Shown piece after piece: positions 1-5,845 of a stretch of 6,044 bases of DNA; the stretch's first letter is position 1, and every line of letters begins with the position of its first letter. Source of the stretch: Candidatus Aminicenantota bacterium (lineage in GTDB: Bacteria > Acidobacteriota > Aminicenantia > UBA2199); assembly GCA_023136725.1 (NCBI GenBank), contig JAGLQR010000119.1:1-6044 (forward strand), given 5' to 3'. The position numbers were made by a program, and so were the translations under genes. The notes under the pieces were generated by a model. That model made no database searches, was not told where the DNA came from, and was given only the letters and a program-made list of their open reading frames with translations.

Positions 1-83
1 AAGTGGATGATGGCGAAAGCCGAAATTATGTTGTCTATAAAAAGGAGAACCGTCCCCAAAAAACGTTTCATTTGACATGTTGA
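1..83 (+). CDS. 3' end of an unidentified upstream gene (partial)
   Basis: Reading from base 3, a frame stays open to a TGA at 81-83 and gives about 26 residues rich in charged and aromatic residues (for example NYVVYKKEN). This looks more like protein than the competing frame from base 1, which ends with a TGA at 73-75 and reads as a basic, low-quality peptide; the remaining frame stops at 8-10. The product cannot be named from so short a tail. The stop lies 26 bases before cinA on the same strand, so the gene is probably its operon neighbour. The cinA promoter candidate overlaps its last codons. The choice of frame is uncertain. Confidence 0.4.
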   Translation, partial: VDDGESRNYVVYKKENRPQKTFHLTC

Positions 84-100
84 GGGGAATTAAATAATAT
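72..100 (+). promoter_or_regulatory. sigma70-like promoter directly before cinA
   Basis: TTGACA at 72-77 is a perfect -35 box. It is followed by a 17-bp spacer and TAATAT at 95-100, which matches four of six -10 consensus positions and fits TANNNT. Transcription starting about 7 bases after the -10 box would begin near 107, only about 3 bases before the cinA ATG at 110, so the transcript would be leaderless or nearly so. This agrees with the lack of a Shine-Dalgarno sequence next to that ATG. The boxes and spacing are seen directly; activity is inferred. Confidence 0.5.
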
Positions 101-109
101 CTTACCGAA

Positions 110-1354
110 ATGAGAGCAATATTTATCGCAGTCGGCAGTGAACTTCTGGACCATAACAAAATAGATACAAATTCTCTTTATATTGCAAAAAAGCTTGGAG
201 AAAAAGGGATACTGATGGACATGAAGATGGTTGTCGGTGATAACAGGGATAACCTGAGCTGGACAATAAAAAATGCATGTAAAAGATCACAACTTGTGAT
301 CGTTTCAGGCGGGCTTGGTCCTACAGAAGATGATATCACCAGGGAATCTGCTTCAGATGCATTGAAACTGAAACTTATTTTTGATGATGATATTATTGTA
401 GATATTGAGGAAATGTTCCGTGTGAGAGGAATTGATATGCCTCAGATAAACAAGAGGCAGGCTTTTGTCCTTGAGGGTGCGGAAGTGTTGAGTAATTCCG
501 CAGGTACTGCGCCAGGACAATATTTTGATAACGGGAAGGTCAGATTGCTTCTCCTTCCAGGCCCTCCAAAAGAGATGATACCGATTTTTGACAAGATCCT
601 TGAGGAAAAAATTTCTCCACTTTCAAATTTCCACATATACAAGAGGATACTGAAGTTTGGCGGGATAACCGAGTCAGAGGCCGATTCAATGATCTCAGGG
701 ATCTACAGGAGATACAAAAATCCGATAACTACAATATTGGCTTCTCCGGGACTGATAGAGGTCCATCTTCTCGGGCGTGCAAAAAAAGATATTGAAGAGA
801 TAAAAGAATTAACAGATCAGGTAGCGGAAGATATTAGAGAGAAAATGTGTGAATATCTCATCACGGAAGAAGATGTGAGGATTGAGGAGTTGATCATCAG
901 GGAAATGACTCTGCGAGGTCTTTCGTTAAGTGTTGCCGAAAGTTGTACAGGTGGAGGCTTAGGCAATATCCTTACAAATGTTCCGGGCAGCTCTAAGGTA
1001 TTTCTCGGGGGCGTAATTCCATACTCAAATGAGCTGAAAACAGGAATCCTGGATGTGAAAGAGGAGACCCTTGAGAGGCATGGAGCTGTCTCGAAACATG
1101 CTGCAAAGGAGATGGCTGAAAATGTCAGGAAATTGACCGGATCCGATATAGGTGTCTCGATAACAGGAATAGCAGGGCCCGGCGGCGGTACGTCAAAAAA
1201 ACCGGTTGGATTGGTTTTTATGCATATGAGTACAGCTGACAAAGAAATAGACGAATATAGAATTTTTCCCGGAGACAGAGAAGTTGTAAAGATACGAACT
1301 ATAAATTATTGCCTGAATATGATCTTCAGATATTTGAAACATGATAATCTATGA
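110..1354 (+). CDS. cinA: CinA: NMN deamidase / competence-damage-inducible protein
   Basis: Full-length two-domain CinA of 414 residues, the usual size of the family. The N-terminal COG1058/MoCF-like domain (about 1-170) shows GSELL at 9-13, GGLGPTEDD at 67-75 and PGPPKEM at 150-156. The C-terminal PncC domain (about 255-410) shows VAESCTGG at 275-282, then a YSNELK segment and GIAGPGGG. In characterised relatives the C-terminal domain hydrolyses nicotinamide mononucleotide to nicotinic acid mononucleotide in the pyridine nucleotide cycle, and the N-terminal domain has ADP-ribose pyrophosphatase activity. It should be cytosolic. The ATG at 110 is the only sensible start: the frame has a stop at 95-97, and the first residues match the family. 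The nearest purine-rich ribosome-site-like sequence (AGGGG, about 84-88) is about 22 bases away, too far to serve this start. The 3' end overlaps the next gene by 14 bp. Confidence 0.96.
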   Translation: MRAIFIAVGSELLDHNKIDTNSLYIAKKLGEKGILMDMKMVVGDNRDNLSWTIKNACKRSQLVIVSGGLGPTEDDITRESASDALKLKLIFDDDIIVDIEEMFRVRGIDMPQINKRQAFVLEGAEVLSNSAGTAPGQYFDNGKVRLLLLPGPPKEMIPIFDKILEEKISPLSNFHIYKRILKFGGITESEADSMISGIYRRYKNPITTILASPGLIEVHLLGRAKKDIEEIKELTDQVAEDIREKMCEYLITEEDVRIEELIIREMTLRGLSLSVAESCTGGGLGNILTNVPGSSKVFLGGVIPYSNELKTGILDVKEETLERHGAVSKHAAKEMAENVRKLTGSDIGVSITGIAGPGGGTSKKPVGLVFMHMSTADKEIDEYRIFPGDREVVKIRTINYCLNMIFRYLKHDNL

Positions 1355-2069
1355 TAGGGATCGAATCTCTCTCGATTATTTTTACAAAAACCGGGTCAAA
1401 ATATTTCAGAACAAAAAAGGATATAGATTCAGTGTTGATTCACCTATTCTAGCCGATTTTATACCTCCCTCGAAATATAAAGGGCTTGAAATAGGGTCCG
1501 GATCCGGGATCATCTCCCTTCTGCTTTTGTTCCGGAAGAAACTCCCTTTTATTACGGGTATTGAAATTCAAAAAGACCTTTTTGAACTATCGAAAATGAG
1601 TGTTGAGGAGAACTCTCTTAAGGATCAATTTGATGTAATAAATAATGATTTTAGTAGAATTTATTCAGAATATTCAGGCATAATGAATATTTTCTCGAAC
1701 CCCCCTTACCTGAAAACAGGTATGGGGCATCTCAGCAGGAATGAAGAGGTTAGAAGGGGAAAGTTCGAGATCGATATAGATCTGGAACAGATAGTAAGCA
1801 TGAGCAGTTCAATTATGGGAGAAGGGGGCAGCCTCTTCCTGATACTTCCTTATGACAGGTTTGAGGAATTGATTGATCTTTCCGGGAAGTATGGACTCTT
1901 CCCTGTGAAGCTGAGGAAGGTGTTGTCATTCACTAATGGTAAACCGGAGAGATTTCTGATACAATTGACCAATTATAAAGATGATCTGAAAGAAAATTCT
2001 CCGTTGATCATTTACCATTCCGTTGGTGTTTATTCTGATGAAATGGAAGATATTTTAGCAGGAAGGTGA
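1341..2069 (+). CDS. trmN6: TrmN6/YfiC-type tRNA adenine-N6 methyltransferase
   Basis: Class I SAM-dependent methyltransferase of 242 residues. Residues 28-40 (YRFSVDSPILADF) match the characteristic N-terminal segment of the COG4123 (YfiC/TrmN6) family. SAM-binding motif I is LEIGSGSG at 49-56, the acidic ribose-binding residue is E75 in GIEI, and the amino-methyltransferase motif NPPY is at 120-123. The C-terminal part keeps family-like stretches (KPERFLIQ and the IIYHSVGVYSDEM region). E. coli TrmN6 makes m6A37 in tRNA1(Val). The family assignment is firm, but the exact tRNA target is inferred and another adenine-N6 substrate is possible. The start lies inside cinA (14-bp overlap in another frame) with no clear Shine-Dalgarno sequence, so translation is probably coupled to cinA. 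Confidence 0.85.
   Translation: MIIYDRDRISLDYFYKNRVKIFQNKKGYRFSVDSPILADFIPPSKYKGLEIGSGSGIISLLLLFRKKLPFITGIEIQKDLFELSKMSVEENSLKDQFDVINNDFSRIYSEYSGIMNIFSNPPYLKTGMGHLSRNEEVRRGKFEIDIDLEQIVSMSSSIMGEGGSLFLILPYDRFEELIDLSGKYGLFPVKLRKVLSFTNGKPERFLIQLTNYKDDLKENSPLIIYHSVGVYSDEMEDILAGR
2060..2066 (+). promoter_or_regulatory. ribosome binding site of the ABC permease gene
   Basis: AGGAAGG lies 4 bases before the ATG at 2071 and within the last codons of the methyltransferase gene, whose stop is at 2067-2069. It supports the ATG at 2071 as the start. The spacing is a little short, and the 1-base gap between genes suggests coupled translation. Confidence 0.6.
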
Positions 2070-2070
2070 A

Positions 2071-2877
2071 ATGTTAGAAAGTATAAAAGAGCTTTATAAG
2101 TACAGACAGTTGCTTTTTGTTATGGTCTCCAGGGAGTTAAAGGCAAAATACAGAGGAACCGTGCTTGGATTTTTCTGGAGTTTCATGAACCCTATCCTCC
2201 TTGTGACGGTATACTCGATAGTTTTCGGGCTAATTTTCCAACCGAAGTATGCTGAGATGGAGAAGTCGATTTACTACTCGGTCTTTTTCTTTACAGGAAT
2301 TCTGCCGTGGACCTGGTTCTCCTCTTCTGTTCTTGAGTCGGCAAATGTACTTATTGCACATGGCTCCCTGATTAAGAAAATCAATTTTCCGGTAGAGATA
2401 CTTCCAATGATGGTTGTAATAACAAACATGGTCCATTTTATTCTCGGGGTTCCGGTTCTTATACTTGCTTTTCTGATCCTGGGGAAATCACTGAGCCTGT
2501 GGGTTTTTTTCCTCCCGTTTGCAATGCTTGTTCAGTTTGTGTTCACGATGGGACTCGGTTTCTTCATTTCGGCCCTGACAGTTCATTTCCGGGACATAAA
2601 AGATATACTTGTAAATCTGATAACTCTTTGGTTTTTTGTTACTCCGATTATTTATCCGTTCTCCTTTGAACCGATCCAGAATTCGAAGTTCCTTAAATTG
2701 TTCCTCTCTCTTAATCCGATGACCCACATAGTTGAGGCCTACCAATACTTGTTTTTTTACGGTTCCCTTCCCCACTATAAAAAGCTCATTGTTACATTGA
2801 TCGTCGGCCTTATATTGTTTTATTTCGGTTATAAGTTATTCGATAAACTACGCGATACTTTTGTGGAAGAGGTTTGA
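2071..2877 (+). CDS. wzm: ABC-2 polysaccharide export permease (Wzm/TagG type)
   Basis: Integral membrane protein of 268 residues, the normal length for Wzm/KpsM/TagG permeases. The family's N-terminal signature is clear: RELKAKYRGT then VLGFFWSFMNP at 21-41. About six hydrophobic segments are visible, near 33-56, 69-86, 112-137, 143-169, 179-197 and 238-255. TPIIYPF (191-197) and LNPMTHIVEAY (214-224) are typical conserved stretches of the second half. Two copies would form the inner-membrane channel that moves a finished, lipid-linked polysaccharide such as O-antigen, capsule or teichoic-acid-like polymer out of the cytoplasm, driven by the ATPase encoded next. The next gene starts 1 base after the stop, so the two subunits are almost certainly made together. 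Which polymer is moved cannot be told from the permease; the partner's C-terminal domain favours O-antigen-type export. Confidence 0.93.
   Translation: MLESIKELYKYRQLLFVMVSRELKAKYRGTVLGFFWSFMNPILLVTVYSIVFGLIFQPKYAEMEKSIYYSVFFFTGILPWTWFSSSVLESANVLIAHGSLIKKINFPVEILPMMVVITNMVHFILGVPVLILAFLILGKSLSLWVFFLPFAMLVQFVFTMGLGFFISALTVHFRDIKDILVNLITLWFFVTPIIYPFSFEPIQNSKFLKLFLSLNPMTHIVEAYQYLFFYGSLPHYKKLIVTLIVGLILFYFGYKLFDKLRDTFVEEV
2865..2872 (+). promoter_or_regulatory. ribosome binding site that fixes the start of wzt
   Basis: GGAAGAGG ends 6 bases before the ATG at 2879, an ideal position. An in-frame TTG at 2861 would add six residues (MWKRFD), but it lies before this site and overlaps the permease gene. 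The ATG at 2879 is therefore preferred. Confidence 0.65.
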
Positions 2878-2878
2878 C

Positions 2879-4138
2879 ATGGGAGCTATCATTGTAAAGG
2901 ATCTTCACAAATTCTATAAAAAGTTTGCCAATAAACATAAATTTTTAACATTAAAAAGTGCTTTCCTAAGCAAAACATTATTCTCAGATCTTCAAAGTGA
3001 TGAGGTGTTTGCTGCTTTGAAAGGGGTTAGTTTTGATGTTAAAAAAGGGAAGACCGTGAGTATAATCGGGGAGAATGGTTCCGGCAAGAGCACTTTGTTG
3101 AAAATACTTGCAGGAATATCAAAACCTTCAAAAGGGGAGGTTGTAACCGAAGGCAGGATAAGTGCGCTCATTGAGTTGGGGGCGGGTTTTCATCCGGAGA
3201 TTTCCGGACGTGAAAATATTTTTATAAATGGAAGTATCCTCGGACTTTCAAAAAAAAGGATCGAGGAAAAGCTGGAAGATATAATTAAGTTTGCCGAACT
3301 TGAGGATTTTATCGATAATCCGGTCAAGACTTACTCTTCCGGTATGTACATGAGGCTGGGATTTTCAATTGCAATAAATGTGGACCCCGATATTCTGCTG
3401 ATAGATGAGGTCCTTGCTGTCGGTGATGCTTCTTTTGTTCCGAAATGCCTTGATAAGATCAATGAATTCAAAAGAAAGGGAAAAACCATAATCTTTGTTT
3501 CTCATGACCTCGGAACGGTTGAGAGGATCAGTGATAAAGTGATTTGGATAAAGGACGGGAAAATATTCAAGCAGGGATATCCGAAAAGGATCACAGATGC
3601 TTATCTTGAATATATAGGTAAAAAAGATGAGGAAAAGGCCTCAGCTGATCATCAGAATAAGGAAGCTGAAGGAAGCCTGGATAAAGAGAAGAGATGGGGA
3701 AGCAGGGATGTTGAGATAACAAACGTAAAAATGAGGGATGGGAAAGGGAATGAAAAATATGTTTTTTCATATGATGAACCCCTCAGCATAGAATTTGATG
3801 TTAATGCAAAAAAGAGAGAAAAGGATTTCGTCTTCGGCCTGAGCATATTAAATTATGAAGGAGTAAATTGCTACGGTTCAAACACTCATATAGAGAATTT
3901 TAAGTCAAATGAGATGTCGGGCAAGGGAAAGGTCAGGATAAATATACCTGCTCTCAATCTTGTAAACGGCACTTACTTCCTGAATCTGGCAGTACATAAA
4001 AGAGATGGTTTCCCTTTCGATTATCACCATTTTCTCTACACTTTCAAGGTGGTATCAATTCACAGGGACATTGGGATAGCCCGAGTTTCCCATGAGTGGG
4101 ATTTTTCGGAAAACATTAAGATTAAGCATAAAAAATAA
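2879..4138 (+). CDS. wzt: ABC polysaccharide exporter ATPase with Wzt C-terminal domain
   Basis: ATP-binding partner of the preceding permease, 419 residues from the preferred ATG. The nucleotide-binding domain (about 1-245) has Walker A GENGSGKST at 64-72, the YSSGM signature at 152-156, Walker B DILLIDE at 171-177 with catalytic E177, and the switch histidine H209 in VSHD. YSSGM and the following MRLGFSIA stretch are typical of the Wzt/TagH/KpsT branch. A charged, Lys/Glu-rich linker (about 247-272) leads to a beta-rich C-terminal domain (about 273-411) that resembles the Wzt C-terminal carbohydrate-binding domain. In O-antigen exporters that domain reads the capped non-reducing end of the polymer before export. 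All ATPase residues look intact. The stop overlaps the next start (TAATG). An alternative TTG start at 2861 would overlap the permease gene by 17 bp. The polymer recognised is unknown. Confidence 0.93.
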   Translation: MGAIIVKDLHKFYKKFANKHKFLTLKSAFLSKTLFSDLQSDEVFAALKGVSFDVKKGKTVSIIGENGSGKSTLLKILAGISKPSKGEVVTEGRISALIELGAGFHPEISGRENIFINGSILGLSKKRIEEKLEDIIKFAELEDFIDNPVKTYSSGMYMRLGFSIAINVDPDILLIDEVLAVGDASFVPKCLDKINEFKRKGKTIIFVSHDLGTVERISDKVIWIKDGKIFKQGYPKRITDAYLEYIGKKDEEKASADHQNKEAEGSLDKEKRWGSRDVEITNVKMRDGKGNEKYVFSYDEPLSIEFDVNAKKREKDFVFGLSILNYEGVNCYGSNTHIENFKSNEMSGKGKVRINIPALNLVNGTYFLNLAVHKRDGFPFDYHHFLYTFKVVSIHRDIGIARVSHEWDFSENIKIKHKK

Positions 4139-4524
4139 TGCCTTATACTCCCGGGTTAAAAAAAATATTTGACATCAAAATAGTGATGGAACTGGTAGGG
4201 AAAATGCCCGGAAAAAAGGTTGTGCTGACCGGGGGTGTTTTTGATTTCCTGAAACCTTATCATATCGATCTCTTTGATTTTGCAGGGGATCGAAGTGATA
4301 TAGTGGTGGTAGCTGTCGAGTCTGCCGGAAAATACACACCTGTTAAAGAGAGGTTGGAAATACTGGAAGCAGTGGATAAAATTGATTATCTGTTCTCATA
4401 TTCAGATGAGACGGATCTGAACGGGATCGGAGAACTGGCCGGTGAAGTTATCTTTAATGATGAATTTGAATTGTCCCGGGATAAAATATCCTTTTCCGAA
4501 AAAGTAATAAGATTCCTCCCCTGA
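4138..4524 (+). CDS. degenerate RfaE2/HldE-like nucleotidyltransferase-fold protein
   Basis: Short protein of 128 residues with the opening of the cytidylyltransferase-like fold. Residues 26-46 (KKVVLTGGVFDFL..YHIDLF) align by eye with the KKVVFTNGCFDLLHAGH stretch of RfaE2/HldE. Later ERLEIL (71-76) and VDKIDYLFSYSDET (79-92) match the RaeiLaal and VDyVvpFdEdT regions. The catalytic HxGH is KPYH at 39-42 (bases 4252-4263). The family's SD and KGPGRP loop is shortened to ESAGKYTPV at 61-69, and the C-terminal STT-type motif is replaced by ISFSEKVIRF. The protein is also shorter than typical RfaE2 (about 150-160 residues). An intact enzyme would make ADP-heptose or a similar nucleotide-activated sugar; here activity is doubtful, and a structural, regulatory or altered role is inferred. 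The ATG at 4138 overlaps the wzt stop, and the N-terminal helix from that start is family-like. An internal ATG at 4204 with GGTAGGG just before it is a weaker alternative. Confidence 0.7.
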   Translation: MPYTPGLKKIFDIKIVMELVGKMPGKKVVLTGGVFDFLKPYHIDLFDFAGDRSDIVVVAVESAGKYTPVKERLEILEAVDKIDYLFSYSDETDLNGIGELAGEVIFNDEFELSRDKISFSEKVIRFLP

Positions 4525-4525
4525 A

Positions 4526-4555
4526 ATCACAATCCTGATATCGGGAAAATATAAT
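4526..4555 (+). promoter_or_regulatory. candidate promoter P1 before the phosphatase gene
   Basis: TATAAT at 4550-4555 is a perfect -10 box. ATCACA at 4526-4531, 18 bp upstream, matches four of six -35 positions. It lies in the 112-bp gap after the nucleotidyltransferase-like gene, the only gap in the window large enough for a new promoter besides the one before cinA. A near-palindrome (CCTGATATCGGG, 4534-4545) sits in its spacer. Promoter function is inferred. Confidence 0.4.
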
Positions 4556-4567
4556 AGCAAAGGGAGT

Positions 4568-4594
4568 TTGACAAAAAAAATCCTGTGTGATAAA
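4568..4594 (+). promoter_or_regulatory. candidate promoter P2 before the phosphatase gene
   Basis: TTGACA at 4568-4573 is a perfect -35 box. The best -10 match is GATAAA at 4589-4594, four of six positions, but with a short 15-bp spacer; TAAAGA at 4591-4596 has ideal 17-bp spacing but only three matches. This is weaker than P1 because no good -10 sits at the right distance. I see no hairpin plus T-tract terminator anywhere in the 4525-4636 gap, so readthrough from the exporter genes is also possible. Confidence 0.3.
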
Positions 4595-4636
4595 GATTTT
4601 AATGAGAGGTGAGTTTATATCTAATAACAGGGCGCA

Positions 4637-5845
4637 ATGGAGATAATTTCATACGGAAAATCTGATATCGGTAAAGTACGTGATAATAATGAAGATTTCC
4701 TGACAACAAAAAAAATTAGCGAAAATGAACATCTTTTCATCGTTGCTGACGGTATGGGCGGTCATCAGGCTGGCAATGTAGCCTCAAAACTTGGAGTTGA
4801 AACCTTTGTAAAGCATTACAGGGTGATAAGAAAGAAAGGGACTTCAATTCCGGAATCGTTGCTTGAATCAATAAACAAATCAAATTCTGCCGTTTTAACA
4901 AAAGCTTCTACTGATCTTGATAAACGGGGTATGGGAACGACTTTTAGCGCTCTCCTTATCTCTGATTCTAAAGTAAATATAGTACACATCGGGGACTCAA
5001 GGGTATATCTTGTCAGAGATGATAAAATTAAGAGGATCACAACCGACCATACTTTTGTTGAAAAGATGGTTGCTGAGGGGAGGATCACTCCGGAAGAAGC
5101 AAGGCGGCATCCTCAGAAGAATATACTGTATATGTCCCTCGGTGCAAGAGAAACTTTTCATCCTGATGAGATAACCGGACTCGAAGTAAAGAATAATGAT
5201 ATATTCCTGATCTGTTCCGATGGACTTACCGATATGGTCACGGATGATGTTATAAAAGAGTATTGCCAATCCTATTCACCGGAAAAAGCTGTTGATGAAT
5301 TGATCACACTGAGCAACAGAAATGGTGGCCTTGATAATATTTCTATCATAGTTATTGAGATCGGAGGGGAGAAAAAACACCGGACCGAACCAATAAAAAT
5401 TCCCGGGAAAAAGAAAGGCCGGTCCCTATTTTTAATGTTATCATTACTTTTTATGACACTTTTAATATTCGGTTCGCTATTGTTAAAAAAGGAGAAATTA
5501 CCGGCATTTTCAAATGATCTGAGGGAGATCAGCTTCAAACCATTGGAATTTGAAGAGAAGGAAAAACTTGACCTTGTGAGACAGTCACCGGGAAGTGTTG
5601 ATAGTGATAGTATCCGTAAGTTTATCAGTGAGAATACACTGATGGTCAAAACTTCAAATTCAATCTCATTGATATTCTCAAAAAAAGAGTTTATTGCCGT
5701 GCAGAATGGAGATGTTCTCTTCAGGAACACTTACAGGTTTGGTAAATCACAGATCAGCCTGGAAAGTATTTACTTTGATAAAGCTTCAAATGGACTTGTT
5801 GCAATTGATGATGAAAAAAAAATTTATAAAATGTTGGTAAAATAA
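4637..5845 (+). CDS. membrane-anchored PP2C-family Ser/Thr protein phosphatase
   Basis: Bacterial PP2C (PrpC/Stp-like) phosphatase of 402 residues that removes phosphate from Ser/Thr residues using two metal ions. The catalytic domain (about 1-243) keeps the key motifs: SDIGKVRDNNED at 9-20, VADGMGGH at 36-43, GMGTTFSALL at 98-107, HIGDSRVYL at 117-125, DHT at 137-139, CSDGLTDM at 193-200 and GGLDNISIIVIE at 230-241. D38, D195 and D233 are the expected metal ligands. A basic stretch (KKKGR, 258-262) precedes one transmembrane segment (about 264-283), so the catalytic domain should be cytoplasmic and residues 284-402 outside the membrane. I do not recognise that tail; its last 70 residues look strand-rich. 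Single-domain relatives are about 240-250 residues, so this is a long, tethered form. The ATG at 4637 follows an in-frame stop at 4625-4627 and a modest AGGG at 4629-4632. The stop overlaps the kinase start, so it probably counteracts that kinase. Confidence 0.93.
   Translation: MEIISYGKSDIGKVRDNNEDFLTTKKISENEHLFIVADGMGGHQAGNVASKLGVETFVKHYRVIRKKGTSIPESLLESINKSNSAVLTKASTDLDKRGMGTTFSALLISDSKVNIVHIGDSRVYLVRDDKIKRITTDHTFVEKMVAEGRITPEEARRHPQKNILYMSLGARETFHPDEITGLEVKNNDIFLICSDGLTDMVTDDVIKEYCQSYSPEKAVDELITLSNRNGGLDNISIIVIEIGGEKKHRTEPIKIPGKKKGRSLFLMLSLLFMTLLIFGSLLLKKEKLPAFSNDLREISFKPLEFEEKEKLDLVRQSPGSVDSDSIRKFISENTLMVKTSNSISLIFSKKEFIAVQNGDVLFRNTYRFGKSQISLESIYFDKASNGLVAIDDEKKIYKMLVK

Noticed and set aside
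442..1242. Open frames on the - strand opposite cinA
   Set aside because: They lie wholly inside a clear, full-length cinA, have no family-like motifs and show no ribosome binding site; they are shadows of the real gene.
2861..2878. TTG at 2861 as the start of wzt
   Set aside because: It overlaps the permease gene and precedes the ribosome binding site at 2865-2872, which is ideally placed for the ATG at 2879.
2874..2902. TTGACA at 2874-2879 as a promoter inside the start of wzt
   Set aside because: At the proper spacing the sequence is AAGGAT, a poor -10 box, and the hexamer falls out of the wzm stop and wzt start codons.
4515..4566. CTCCC ... GGGAG as a terminator stem after the nucletidyltransferase-like gene
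   Set aside because: The arms are only five bases long with a loop of over 40 bases, and no T-tract follows; the run after it is of A residues.
4816..5730. Three overlapping - strand frames opposite the phosphatase gene
   Set aside because: Their translations are low-complexity and Ser/Phe/Ile-rich, mirroring the complement of the PP2C coding strand, whose motifs are intact.
5814..5822. Run of nine A residues near the end of the phosphatase gene as a programmed frameshift site
   Set aside because: The normal frame reads on to a stop that neatly overlaps the kinase start, and no stimulatory stem or useful alternative frame is seen. It could matter only as a sequencing or slippage hotspot.
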